64,000 nucleotides of DNA from Roridomyces roridus (lineage: Eukaryota; Basidiomycota; Agaricomycetes; Agaricales; Mycenaceae). The translations under genes and the position numbers were made by a program. Below are positions 35,242 to 46,052 of this stretch, one piece after another (the stretch's first letter is position 1; each line of letters begins with the position of its first letter). The notes beneath the pieces were generated by a model, which was not told the origin of the DNA, searched no databases, and saw nothing but the letters and a program-made list of their open reading frames with translations. The stretch covers positions 186,001-250,000 of the forward strand of contig JARKIF010000024.1 of assembly GCA_029378245.1 (NCBI GenBank). The letters run 5' to 3'.

Positions 35242-35963
35242 CATCAGGAAAACACTAGCCGAGCCATAGCTCGGCCATAGTGCCATAGTGCTCATAGCAC
35301 TATGCAGTACTATGGCTACTATGGAGTGCTTTGGGATCTCTGTCGCTACTACTTGTCCGTTTCCAGGGAACCTGTTTGACACGGGTACAACAAAGCCGGC
35401 ATCTATTTAAACAGTGGGTCCGCGTCGTGCTAACCTCTCCCTCTCTCTTCCTTGTCTCCTCCCAACTTTGTCTGCATCACGGTTCCTCGTTCAACTTCAA
35501 TCCGACGCTCCGACGCAGCCTCATTCTTGCTGCTTTGCAGTTCCCTGCACGTAAGCGCTCATCCATCCCTCGTTCGCGAGTCGCGGTTAAGCTCATATGG
35601 CCAGCAGTGATTTCTTTCGTTTGGCGCGTGCACGCCGCGACGCGTGATCTCGCGCCCGGAATGATGTACTTATTTCATGTGTCGTTTGAGTCGGTGGTGT
35701 GTTGTGTAGTACGCTCTTGTGGATGTAATAGCTAGTGAATTCAGAGATTTTTTTGCTCTACCTGTCTGTCCGGATCCGTTATATAATTATATTTGCTTCC
35801 CTTCCTGTCGGTGCACTTAATTTTGGAACGGCTCGAGCGAAGCGTCGGCAAGCAGGCACTGCATAGTGCTGCATAGTACTGCATAGCAGGGATGTCGCTA
35901 TGGGCACTATGGTGCTATGCAGCACTCTCCAGCGCTATGCAGCGACCCCCAGGTTTCCTGATG
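35242..35963. mobile_element. ~720-bp element with CATAGTGC palindrome clusters at both ends
   Basis: Starts CATCAGGAAAACAC and ends, read inward, CATCAGGAAACCTGG. Clusters of GCATAGTGC and GCACTATGC in alternating orientation lie at 35261-35330 and 35858-35945, a subterminal-repeat design like the MITE at 5499-5914. It interrupts the F-box pseudogene after a VPDS-like codon stretch. Flanks share GTTCC on the pseudogene strand but no clean target duplication. No transposase frame. Confidence 0.6.
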
Positions 35964-36457
35964 AATCCGGAACTTTGGAGACCTCCCGCTCCTCTTCGTG
36001 TAGATCACCAGCTGAGACAGACTCGAGAGCGGCTAGGCCATCTCGAAACTAATCTACGCAAGGTCAGCGCGCAGGTCTGCGTTGCCATAAAGAACCGGAT
36101 CCGACATGGTCTTGGATTGCAATCAAGGGGTGTTTGTGCGAGTTTGTGTCGATCATGATCCGATGCGGCGCGTTGACAGGATCAGCGAGCAAGCCAAACG
36201 GCTTTCGCGGCTCATTATCCGGGCCACGCAGATGTTATCAAAGTCAGAAAATTGAACCCAAAAATCCCATTGTACATACCTCACTTGCACGTGTTCCGTT
36301 GTCCCGATCGCAGACGGTCCGTGCATGCCACCTCCAAGTCCAAAGCGTCGACCATGGGCCATTGTCTCGTAAATGTATAAAGGCTGACGGGTACGTGGGC
36401 CACTGTCCTCGGATTCCCTCTTATCCACACCACCGCCACTCGACGAAAGTCCTCATT

Positions 36458-37123
36458 ATGCGATTCGCGCAGCCAAAACCGAGCCACGGTGGAACTTGTT
36501 CTACTATCAGGCGGCCTTCCCTCCCCGCCTCCGAAGTAATAAAAGCCCCCCGGCCTGCAGCGCCTCTTTGGCTTGAGCGCAAATTACATGCGCCTCGCGT
36601 GAGACCCTTGCCACCACTCAAAAGGTCTCCGCTGTCCCAAATCGCACACACGGCAGGCGCAGATATCGATAGACCACCTTGCACACGCCCACCGACGCCC
36701 GCCACCGCATCGCATTTCAACATCCGCGGCTCAGACGCTGAATACTCCGGGGACTGGAACTCGGAAACCGAGAACGACCCATGCACGAGTCCCGTGGCTG
36801 GGGATTCTCGTCCCTCCTACTTTTGCTTCGCCTCTGATTCAAACCCAGAGGCCGAGTGTGAGAAGGAAGACCTCGACGACGACAGCCTATACCTCCACAA
36901 ACTCGCCCTCGAGTCGTTCCACACGCGCCAGCTGCAAACTGGCTTGGAGACCCTGGAAGCGGAATTTAATCCTGCCGTCGACGACGGAGAGCGGTTCGAG
37001 GAGTTGCAGAATCTGGCGAGGTGGAGGGCTGATCAGAAAATTAATGTCATTGGGCGGGAGGTGCCGGAGGAGGTTGGCGGGTTGGTGAGACCGGGGAGCA
37101 GTGCGGGGCTTTTGTGGGGATGA
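36458..37123 (+). CDS. Hypothetical acidic protein (221 aa)
   Basis: A single-exon frame from the ATG at 36458. The frame stays open further 5' (to 36134), but that part overlaps antisense the promoter side of the pseudogene and is less protein-like. I do not recognise a domain. The N-terminal half is basic and proline-rich (RPAAPLWLERKLHAPRVRPL). The C-terminal half is acidic, with ECEKEDLDDDSLYLHKLALE and a helical stretch (TGLETLEAEFNP, FEELQNLARWRADQ). The even amino-acid composition and charge segregation suggest a real, lineage-specific nuclear or cytosolic protein. It could also be a fragment. Confidence 0.5.
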   Translation: MRFAQPKPSHGGTCSTIRRPSLPASEVIKAPRPAAPLWLERKLHAPRVRPLPPLKRSPLSQIAHTAGADIDRPPCTRPPTPATASHFNIRGSDAEYSGDWNSETENDPCTSPVAGDSRPSYFCFASDSNPEAECEKEDLDDDSLYLHKLALESFHTRQLQTGLETLEAEFNPAVDDGERFEELQNLARWRADQKINVIGREVPEEVGGLVRPGSSAGLLWG

Positions 37124-38815
37124 GTTGGGCTACAGCTGGAAAACGGAAGTAGATTACTTGGCTTGAGTTTTAATACGTCGTAGTTTTGAATTTTGCATTG
37201 CTTTGGTGTTTTTAGTCGCGGATATATGCGAACGTGCCACATCTGGAGTTCAGAGGCCCGGAATCCGCTCGACGTCGACGTCGGTGGCATCCATGAGATA
37301 TGTAATCCATCAAGAGAGTGGCGCAATTCTGACGTGGGCTGAGAGACCAAGGCGAGCTTGAGACTTGCAGACATTCAAGAGCCTAGTCCTCAAGATTTGG
37401 AATGCGTCCGTCCTACTTACGTCCGCCGGCGGCCGTCGGACCGTCGCCGCAGAGGAATTTGTGTGGCGTTTCCTGCGGGCATCCCCACGATGGGTACCGG
37501 TAGTGGCACGCCAGAGTACAGCAATAGAGTTATTCCTTCAGGACTGATCGAAGCCAAGTCGAAGTGGACCCCAGGGATGGTGGGTGAGAACAAGGACTGT
37601 TTGCTTGATTTTGTCTGTTTGCTTGATCCGCTTTCATCCTTCTTCCTTGACTGTCATCTTCTCTCTGTCTGTACGCCCCAAGCCCAGTCCGCCAGCTACA
37701 GCTTGATGTTATCGTCTGTATTTGGTCGCTCGTCGAAAGCCTCCATCTCCTCGAGCTCGTGGCGCTTGTACTGTACTGTTTTCGTCCAGTTCTCTTGGCA
37801 TCTGCGCTGCTGCGGTGCGAGACTCCGATCGGAGGTTTTCCGGTGCTCGAAAATACATTTCACGCGCTCCCTCACTGGTCACTTGCCCTTGTCTTCACAC
37901 CCATTCAACTGCACCTCGTCGGGATCGACACGTCTTGTCTTGACCCGCGGAAGGATTCTCATACGCCAGCCGGTTATCCCGCCCACGGCTCTCGATTCTC
38001 GAAAACCACGGTTTAGGCTTGTAGCGCAATGCACCGTAAAACTTCCCACCAAATCACTGTGAGTCTGTTGGATTGAAGCCGGATGGGTATCCACTAACGG
38101 CTTCCGGGTTATATCCCGACCCGTCTCCAAGCTTAGCTGTTCTCGCAAGTGTCTGCCGGCTAGCAATTGATCATCGCAACATCCCCCACGCCACGATGGC
38201 GCCATTGTTCCGAATGTCCCAATAGTACCTATTCAGCTTCCGATAAGTATGTAAACTAATTCGTGCATTGCTGGCAGCAGCTGGCAGCTAGGTCCACACC
38301 AAGCTTTCCCGACTCCACAGGAAGGCTCCCCTCTGTGTCCAACAACGTGTAACTCATGCTGCGTTTGTTCGGGTCTGCGGAGATAGGGGTTCCGCGGCGG
38401 GTTTCTTCGGCGACGACGAGGTGGGAACGAGAGCCAGTTGGGATCTTTTCGACCAGTGACTTGTCACTTTGTCTGAATTGTACCTGGAACACTGGGCTGG
38501 CTCCTGTGACGATTCTCGAGGTGAGCTTCTTCGGTGGTTGTTTGCGTTGGCAGAAACTGAACCGGTTTTCTAGAACCCGCCACGTTTTCGTGCGTCCCAA
38601 TTGAACTACTTCGTGACTCGTCGGAATGCGTTGCTGGTAAATAGTACAGCCATTCCACGGCGCTCCGCACTAATTTTGAGCACGAGGCAGGCTCCAGTGC
38701 ACTATTCCCTCCGTATTCACCCCACACAACGGTAGTCAATACTCAAATATAGCCTTGAACGTGTACATCTTCCCCACGATCTGCAAATACACTAAAAAAT
38801 ACCGCTCGCAGTAGG
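37124..38815. other. Intergenic, no recognised gene
   Basis: A 234-codon plus-strand frame (37358-38062) and a 114-codon minus-strand frame (38256-38600) overlap other frames and resemble no family. A poly-pyrimidine, CpG-rich background explains the lack of stops. The last part is the promoter region of the first O-methyltransferase. Confidence 0.4.
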
Positions 38816-38824
38816 TATTTAAAG
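38816..38824 (+). promoter_or_regulatory. TATA-like element of O-methyltransferase 1
   Basis: TATTTAAAG, 66 nt upstream of the ATG. The downstream paralogue has the related TATTTAAT at 42681-42688, 30 nt before its ATG. Confidence 0.4.
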
Positions 38825-38889
38825 AATCCAGAGTGCTCAGAACCAACCAACCAACCAACTACCTGCCTGCCCGCTACCTACCGATCGAC

Positions 38890-40784
38890 ATGACCATTTG
38901 CGCCCTACCAGATCTCCGCCAGCTCGCCACGCTGATCCTGAATTCCGTCACGACGCTAGAGCGCATCTCTTGCGAGACCAACACCACCATACCCAACTTG
39001 GACGACGCAGAATCGCAATCCGAGGTGTTTGGAGCCACGCCGGAAGCGAGGAACGCAGCTCGCGTGATCGCAGCTGCGGGGCTGCAAATCGCCAACCTCG
39101 TGAGACCACCGCGCGAAGTGCTGTTTGATGTGATACATGGGGTGAGGGATGGCGCTGTTTCTGAACGAACTTACCTCGTCCTGATGAACCTCGCGCAGTC
39201 CCAGAAAGCTGCGGCCTTGCGTGTGTGTCTCGAGGCAAATGCCCCGGAGATGCTCAGAGAGGCGGGTCCGAAGGTCTGTATCTCCGCGTCTGCGATGTCT
39301 TTCAGAGCTGAATTGTTGACTAGGGTCTGCACGCACACAAGATCGCCGCCCAGGCCAATATCGATGGGGACAAATTGGGTGGGTACAAACCCCTTCAAGT
39401 TCTCTTTTATGTGACGTTTGCACGGCAGCCCGTTTGATGCGATATTTGGCATCCCACCATATTTATCGCGAGGTAGCTCCGGATGTGTGGGTCAACAACC
39501 GTCTTTCAGCCGCGTTGGATACAGGGAAGGCCGTTGCGGATCTGTGCGCCAAGTTAGTATCATTCTCCCCCTCTTGAACTGCGGATGACACGAACGATTC
39601 ATTCAGCCCAAAAGGAAAATACCTGAATAGTCCGGCTGCAGCGTTCCCAGCTATGGCTTCCTACGTGTTCGTTCCATCTTCATCCTTACGACCTCCATAA
39701 TCTCATGACGAACGTGCAGCCTCGACTCCCGAACGAAAGCAGCTGCTCAGCTCTGGGAAGCCCTGAGCGACCCCGCTACGCGGTTCTCGAATAGAGTCGT
39801 GGATAGCGCACTGCACCGGTCACTAGGAATCGACGTATCCGTGTGGGTGCGGAACGAGGGTCCGGGTTGGGAGCATCAACGGCAGTTGTTTGCTCAGTCC
39901 ATGAGGGGTAGGTGCTAGTCTTCTGTTTTCCTCTTCAAAGGGCTGAAGGTGAGGGATTATGTAGGGTATAGCGATTTGCAGCCACAGACGGCTGTTTTGA
40001 GCGGTGAGTACTCGTAGTTAATATCGATTTAACGCTGATCGAGCTACAGCTTATCCCTGGGCTGAGCTAGCACCAGGTTCGGTTGTGGTGGATGTAGGCG
40101 GAGGGGTCGGGTCGGCTATGTTGCCCCTGGCAAGAGAACATCATCATCTACGAATCGTCATTCAGGACCACGAGAACGTGGTTGTCGATGGACTCAGGGT
40201 AAGCTCTGAAAGAATTCGATGCACAATACTTCAACCGATGAGCTAGATGTGGCTCAGCCAACTACCCGAGGCCGTACAGACGCAACGCGTCAGTTTCGAA
40301 GGTATCATCACTCTTCGAGTACCTCTCATTCCTCTCTTTTCGCTGACACGGCACGCCAGGGCACGATTTCTTCACGCCCCACACGATCCGCGGCGTCTCC
40401 GTGTTTTTCATGCGCTACGTCTTGCACGACTGGTCCGACGAAGACGCGCGCAAGATCCTCCAAAACCTGCGCACCGCAGCGGAGCCACATACCGTACTCA
40501 TCCTGCTCGACCACGTACTCCCGTATACCGTGCACGACGATGGACATGAGCAGCAACAAGTCCCAGGCAAGGACGCCCCACCACCCCTACTCCAGACATA
40601 CGGCGCCGTGAACACGATGGGGTATCTCAAAGACGTGTTGATGATGATAAATCATAATGGGAAGGAGAGGAAGGCGGTTGAGTTGGCTGGATTGTTGAGG
40701 AGTGCGGGGTGGGAGTTGAAGCACGTTGAGCGGGTGGAGGGGACTAATGGGTTTTTCTTGCCGGCTTGGGCTGTGCCTGTATAA
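38890..40784 (+). CDS. SAM-dependent O-methyltransferase 1 (10 exons, 473 aa)
   Basis: Exons: 38890-39141, 39199-39273, 39324-39378, 39429-39552, 39607-39666, 39720-39907, 39965-40003, 40050-40198, 40247-40301, 40360-40784; all GT-AG. This is a COMT-type (Methyltransf_2) enzyme: an N-terminal helical dimerisation region, RLMRYLASHHIYREV in the winged-helix part, the SAM-binding loop VVVDVGGGVGSAML, and the catalytic segment FFMRYVLHDWSDEDARKIL, where the His acts as general base. The C-terminus ends NGFFLPAWAVPV. Such enzymes methylate phenolic hydroxyls of small metabolites. The downstream gene (42718-44610) is a tandem paralogue with matching exon lengths. It is intact. Confidence 0.88.
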
Positions 40785-40889
40785 ATTGGGTATGATTTAT
40801 CACTACTTAGTACTCAGGGGTAGGGGGACTCGTCATTTGTGGGGAAATCGAGGGTGGAATCGAGGATGTTTAATGCCGTGCATACACGT

Positions 40890-40990
40890 GCAAGTACCTT
40901 GTGAGCGATGAAACCCGTTCGATTCGGGCCATAGACCATAGCTGTGGTGCCATGCTGTTTCGACCTTTTTATCTCGTTTTTATACGATGT
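40890..40990 (+). repeat. tRNA-like SINE fragment, family 3
   Basis: ACCCGTTCGATTCGGGCC (40916-40933) is the T-arm shared with the cluster at 57.0-58.3 kb, and T-rich stretches follow (CTTTTTATCTCGTTTTTA, 40966-40983). Only the 3' part is recognisable. Confidence 0.45.
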
Positions 40991-41282
40991 CGTGGTCGCC
41001 GTGGGACCAGGTGATGTGTTCACTTTTTTAATTGATTTTTCTGAGGAAACACGACCAGATTGTCCTCGAGTTGGCCGTCATGCCAGTGTCCCGTGGAGAT
41101 CTAGAACAAATGCTGCACAGGGCTTGGACAGGGAAGGAGCAAGTTTCAAATAGCCCATGTATTGCAAATGTATTGTTGGAATCGATCAGTCGGAAGGGAA
41201 TGCATTTCGATGAGTATTGTTTTAAATAATTTGAACCTTTGAACTTCTGGGTTGAATTAGTCACGTGAGTCGTGAATCAGGC

Positions 41283-42274
41283 CACTCCTGACTTTCCGCC
41301 TCACACGTGCCGCTCGATATGGGAATTTGATGGGGGCAGTGCGAGGCGGTGCTCTCGGCCATCCTTCCGGCCGTCAATGGTCTGTTTGTGGCACACAAAC
41401 ACCCTGTCAGTCATTCTCACCACCATCCTCCCTCGATGCTTCCCTGCTCATCGCTACCCCGCCGCCCGTCGCAGCCGCTCGCTTTTGCTGTACCCTACCA
41501 GCTTCGCGTCATGTCCTCTTCCTCGAGTGCGCGAGGCCAACTTTCGCTCCACCTGCCCCTTGGGCCTTCACCAAGGGCCGTATTACGCCCACGCCCGTCG
41601 TATGGTGCTCATAACCCGTTTGCAACACACGTCTTCCGCACACCCACACCGGCGTGACGCTACACCCGCCCAAAACACACGATAACTCGGGCTCTTGACT
41701 GCACCGTGCGCCACCACTCGCCTGCACGCCCGCCCAGTCACTCGTCACACCTCGCCGAATCGTTCCCCCGCGGATTTCGTCACACACCCTCACCCTGTTC
41801 ATTCCTACTCGCTGCGCCGACATTTGCTCGGGAAGCGGAGGCGGGCTGCGTGAGGCGCTCACGCCGTGTCAATGTATGTCATGCCAATCTCGCTTCACAC
41901 GCTTGCTCGTCCGTACACACACACCCACGCCATCTCCTACCCTTTGTCCACGCTCCCTATTCGACCGCCGACCGGCCAGGGCCCAGTACGCTCGCACAGC
42001 GGTGGTTGTTTTAGCTTACCACATAGTTATTGGTGTATCTATGATGTTATCAATGTATTTGAGTCCGTCCTCTGTCTTGTAAATTGCTGTAAATTGCTTT
42101 GGCGAGTAATTGTGCTGCCTGTGGCAAGCCTGTGGACTTAGTGATTTATATTTTCTTGCCGTTTGATCTGATCACCTCTAGCTGTTGCCGACTTGTTGCC
42201 GATCATGCACAGCCAAGCACTGCCCCCATCAAATTGCCATATCGAGCGGCACGTGTGAGGCGGACAGTACGCAA
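41283..42274. mobile_element. Mutator-like non-autonomous element between the O-methyltransferases
   Basis: A 45-nt inverted repeat (CCGCCTCACACGTGCCGCTC, then GATATGG, AATTTGATGGGGGCAGTGC) lies at 41297-41341 and, inverted, at 42219-42263, with one mismatch. The element is bounded by a perfect 11-bp direct repeat, gtgaatcaggc (41272-41282 and 42275-42285). Outer 11-14 nt of each end match only partly. Duplications of 9-11 bp are typical of MULEs. The 992-bp interior is C-rich with spurious open frames and no transposase. Confidence 0.7.
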
Positions 42275-42717
42275 GTGAATCAGGCTGATAAAGCGATCAA
42301 TGATGGGGCTCTCATTCATCTTGCTTTTCGCTGTCACCATGCGCCGCTTGCTCTGGCCTATCACCGTTCTTCCTGCTCAATTCTCGCCTCATCGACTCTA
42401 GCCTTCGTCTCATCTGCCAGATGAATCAAGATATGGAACATGCCTGCCGTCTACGTCACTACGTGTCAGCGCCTCGCCGCTTTGCTGCCCTGCGGAAACC
42501 CGCCTGTCTGTCACTGGCCTGTATACTTTCATATTGACTCTCCAGTCCTTCATCTTACCTTGGGCAAACCCTCATCTCCGCAAAGCCGTGCGGCATCTTG
42601 CACACATCGTACGATTGTATGCCAGCCGAGAGTAGCTTAGTGGACATCTTCACTATCTCCTAACGCCCTGGCAGTGGCAGTATTTAATCAGCACTCGACA
42701 CCCTCACAAAGCCAACA

Positions 42718-44610
42718 ATGTCCGGCCTGCAACAGCTCCGCCAACTCGCTTCTCTCATTCAAGAGTCCGTCACGGCGCTTGAGCGCATCTCGCACGAGAC
42801 AAACACCACTCTCCCCGACCTGGACGACGCGCACCCGGTACAAGCTTCCGAAGTTTTGAATGCTACTCCGGCGGCGCGGAGAGCCTCTCGAATCATTGTC
42901 GCCGCGGGGCTGCAGCTTGCGGCGCTTGCGAGGACACCACGCGAGGCGGTGTTTGACGTCGTTCATGGGGTGAGATTTGATCTGTGTCTTATTACACGTA
43001 ACTCATCAACGTTTTAGGTCTATAAAGCGGCCGCACTGAGGGTTTGCCTCGAGAGCAATGCCACTGAGATTCTTCGAGAAGCCGGGGTGGAGGTTAGTGA
43101 TCTGAATGACCACAACTTTCTGAATGCGGAAACATAAACAGGGTATGCACGCTCATGAGATCGCCGCCAAGTCTAATATAGATGGCGCCAAACTTGGTGC
43201 GGACACCAGGCCCAGTCAATCATCAAGCTGACCGCCTTACAGCTCGTCTGATGCGCTACCTGGCGTCCAACCACATCTACAGAGAGGTCTCTCCGGACGT
43301 ATTTGCCAACAATCGTCTCTCAGCGGCACTGGATACAGGAAAGCCCTCCGACCTATGCGCCAGGTACCTGCTCAAACGCTCACGTCTTGCCTCACTAACT
43401 CGAGTTCAGCCCCGAAACGAAATACCTAAATACCACATCCGCCGCATTCCCAGCTGTGGCTTCGTTCATGTTTGTTCCTGCGACTAGTCCTACGTTTTAA
43501 AACTTACAGATGTGGGAAACATAGCCTCGGTTCCAGAGCAACAGCCGCAGCCCAACTCTGGGAAACCCTGAGCGACCCTACCACCGCATTCTCCTACGAC
43601 GTAATCCACAGTGCTTCCCACTGTGCGTTGGGCATCGACGTCCCGGTGTGGGTTTGGAACGAGCAGCCAGGAAGGGAGTTCGCGAGGAAATTGTTCGCGC
43701 AGGCTATGCGAGGTGCGTGTTCTTCCCGTTTTCTTCCGTCTTTCCATTCGATCTGAGCCGCGGTGATTTGGACAGGATACAGCGACTTTCAACCTCCTTC
43801 CGCCATTTTAGAGGGTACGTTGTTACTTGACTGTGAATGGATCGATTCACTCACTCCGGTGATTTCAAGCGTACCCCTGGGCGGAGTTACCTGAAGGTTC
43901 TATCGTCGTGGACGTAGGTGGGGGCGTCGGATCGGCGATGCTCCCCCTGGCAAAAGAACACCCGCATTTGCAAATCGTCGTTCAGGATCACAAGAACGTC
44001 GTTCAAGATGCGCTGAGCGTAAGTCTTGGTTTAAACATTCCTCGAGTCATGGCACAACCCAATATTATCATCGTAGATGTGGAACGCCGAGCTGCCCGAA
44101 GCCGTCCAATCCAAACGCGTTGTTTTCCAAGGTCCGTCTCATCTCACGTTCCTCCCTCATGTGTTGACAAATGCGCCTCACTCAGCCCAGGATTTCTTCG
44201 CCCCACAGCCAAGCCGCCCCACGGATACCCCCGTCTCGATCTTTTTCATGCGATACGTTCTACACGACTGGTCCGACGAAGACGCACGCAAGATCCTCCA
44301 GCAACTGCGCGCCGCCGCACATCCAGACACCGTGCTAATCATCCTTGACCACGCGCTGCCCTACCTTTTCCGGGGCAACTCCAACTCCAACTCGTCAGAC
44401 CCGCCGGAGCCCCTCCTACCCACATACGGTGCGGCCAACACGATGGGGTACGTCAAAGATGTGGTCATGATGGTGAATTTGAACGGGAAGGAGCGGCGGG
44501 AGGATGAGTTGGAGGCGTTGGTGGAGAGTGCTGGATGGAAGTTTGAGGGAGTAAAAGAGGTGGAGGGGACGCATGGGTTTTTCTTACCTGCGCGTGCTGT
44601 TCCAAAGTAG
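42718..44610 (+). CDS. SAM-dependent O-methyltransferase 2 (10 exons, 472 aa)
   Basis: Exons: 42718-42969, 43018-43092, 43142-43196, 43243-43363, 43410-43469, 43525-43712, 43776-43814, 43870-44018, 44077-44131, 44186-44610; all GT-AG. Nine of ten exons have exactly the length of those in the upstream paralogue; the fourth is one codon shorter. Motifs: MSGLQQLRQLASLIQESVTA at the N-terminus, VDVGGGVGSAMLPLA (SAM loop), FFMRYVLHDWSDEDARKIL (catalytic His), C-terminus HGFFLPARAVPK. The acidic linker before the last helices is longer in asparagine and serine (NSNSNSSD). Same reaction class as gene 1, but the substrate pocket may have diverged. It is intact, and a TATTTAAT element precedes it. Confidence 0.88.
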
Positions 44611-44752
44611 TTTGATTGGTATATAGACGATATTCGGACAATACGGAATGCGTGGACAGAGAGGACTTTCTTTTCGAAAGAAACAGCACGCGGTTGAGTG
44701 TTGTGAGACGGCAAGCAAAATAATGTGAGCAAAATAATGCGAGCAAAAGGAA

Positions 44753-44850
44753 CGACACCTGTGCGATTCGAACACACGCGGGGAGACCCCAATGCCTATG
44801 AAGCTAAGGAAGATAGCAGGGCATCGCCTTAACCACTCGGCCAAAGTGTC
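44753..44850 (-). tRNA. tRNA-Ser(GCT) with intron
   Basis: On the minus strand: acceptor stem GACACTT pairs with AGGTGTC plus discriminator G; box A TGGCCGAGTGGTTAAGG; anticodon arm ATGCC-CTGCTAA-GGCAT after removal of a 16-nt intron (44798-44813); a long variable arm (TTGGGGTCTCCCCGC) as in class II serine tRNAs; box B GTGTTCGAATCGCAC. The anticodon GCT is at 44815-44817. All arms pair, so it should be functional. Confidence 0.92.
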
Positions 44851-45347
44851 GGATGGCAGCTGATCGATGGATCGATGGATCAAATGCTACCAACAGGTGC
44901 TGTCCATCATCCGAAGAATTACCGAGCTACAAAAGCTCTTCCAGAATCCAGACCCCGGCTCATTATAAAGGATAAGCCGGAGAGGATGAAAGGAAGGGAA
45001 ACGCGAGAGAAGAGCTCCTGTATGTGTATGTGGAGTAATCGAAGTCATTCCATCCGTGGGCGATGGGGATGCTGGCGAGGTCTCGGAAACAATCGGACAC
45101 TGTATAATCGTCAGAGGCGCAATGCGTTCTCGTGTCCTCGCTTTCGAGCAGCTCTTGGATCGCGTTTTGCTGGAGTCGCACATCCGGGATCCCTGCGCAT
45201 CTTCAAGCTTCACAAGCTTCAAATTGAGCTTCAACCCATGGGGGAATTTCCCAGGGAAGATGTATAAAATTCATGCAGAAGGTCCGATATTGAAACCAAT
45301 ATCCATACCATTCAATACAGTCCATGGAAGTCCAAAAGTCCGAATAT
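44851..45347. other. Intergenic, no recognisable gene
   Basis: Spacer between the tRNA gene and the 3' end of the GATA gene. Frames on both strands (to 130 codons) lack family features; it is likely the 3' UTR of the GATA gene. Confidence 0.4.
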
Positions 45348-46052
45348 CTAAGAGTGCGAATGCTTCGCCCTCGGCTTCGGCTTGCTGCGCTTCAACTCCA
45401 AGGGGCGAGGCACTCCCCGGAGCCGTTGATAAACTCCGCACGCATTACAAACCTGGTTCCCCTCCTTGTCGCGCCTCCACACGCTTGTCTCGCGTGTATG
45501 GCAGTGGTTGCATTGCGGTCCATCACCCCCTCCTCCTCCGTGCAATGAGTGGTATTCGGCCTCGCGGTCGGCGTCGATGAGCATCTGCGGTCGGTGCTCA
45601 CGGCGCTGTTGGAGATACAGCCCGCAGGCGTTGCAGAGCGTTTCGTGAGTCGAGGGGTCTCGCCGCCAGAGGGGTGTGGTCATCGTCCCACAGTGGCGGC
45701 ATTGTTTCACCCCGCCGTGGTTCGCGGGGTGGGGCGCAGATGGGTTCGGTGTATGTGGTTGAGCTGGTGGTGCGTTGTTGTAGGGAGAGGCCATTCCCGC
45801 GTTGGCGTTTGCCATGTAGCTCTCGTAGTGGGCGCTCGACGCCGCTGGTTGTTGTGGAGCCCACTGCCCCGCGTTCGAAGTGTAGGGAGTGCTCGGGTAT
45901 TGGGCGCTGGTGGGGTATGATGGTACACCGGCGGGGGCACCCATCCCGTAGTTCTGCGGTGCCTGTTGAGGCTGACCTGACATCCCAGCTTCGCGCAGAG
46001 AATTGTAAGAGGTCGGAATATAACCGGGTTTGTTTCCGTAGTGGTGGCTCAT
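45348..46052 (-). CDS. GATA-type zinc-finger transcription factor, two fingers (234 aa)
   Basis: One open frame. I start at MSHHYGNKPGYIPTSYNSLR (46052) because the in-frame sequence upstream is not protein-like. An N-terminal Tyr/Pro/Gln/Ala-rich activation-like region (~1-115) is followed by finger 1, CRHCGTMTTPLWRRD with CNACGLY (C-x2-C-x18-C-x2-C), and finger 2, CNHCHTRETSVWRRD with CNACGVY (C-x2-C-x17-C-x2-C), then a basic tail (ELKRSKPKPRAK) that may be the nuclear signal. GATA factors bind (A/T)GATA(A/G) and in fungi control nitrogen use, light response, siderophores or development. The pairing of a plant-like x18 loop with an x17 loop is notable. It could regulate nearby metabolic genes, but that is inference. 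Confidence 0.88.
   Translation of the reverse strand: MSHHYGNKPGYIPTSYNSLREAGMSGQPQQAPQNYGMGAPAGVPSYPTSAQYPSTPYTSNAGQWAPQQPAASSAHYESYMANANAGMASPYNNAPPAQPHTPNPSAPHPANHGGVKQCRHCGTMTTPLWRRDPSTHETLCNACGLYLQQRREHRPQMLIDADREAEYHSLHGGGGGDGPQCNHCHTRETSVWRRDKEGNQVCNACGVYQRLRGVPRPLELKRSKPKPRAKHSHS

Larger units (their letters stand above)
34048..36107 (-). pseudogene. F-box family pseudogene split by two insertions
   Basis: Three minus-strand pieces, in order, match the F-box gene at 15655-16287. Piece 1 (36107-35964) starts MSDPVLYGNADLRADLA with an in-frame stop, then LAALES and LHEEEREVSK. Piece 2 (35241-35171) gives VGYPVLNLPLDITSEILVHY. Piece 3 (34321-34060) gives RNLWPHLGREQQ and DLLQSRLSCVGGVPFRIDTV. 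A CATAGTGC-rich element (35242-35963) separates pieces 1 and 2. A dispersed repeat (34322-35170) separates pieces 2 and 3, where about 33 codons of the F-box core are also missing. Stops and frameshifts confirm it is dead. Confidence 0.8.

Noticed and set aside
38256..38600. Minus-strand 114-codon frame as a gene
   Set aside because: No recognised domain; overlaps equally long frames in other phases and lies in a repeat-adjacent spacer.
41272..41862. Overlapping frames between the methyltransferases
   Set aside because: They lie inside the transposon-like element bounded by inverted and direct repeats and are C-rich artefacts.
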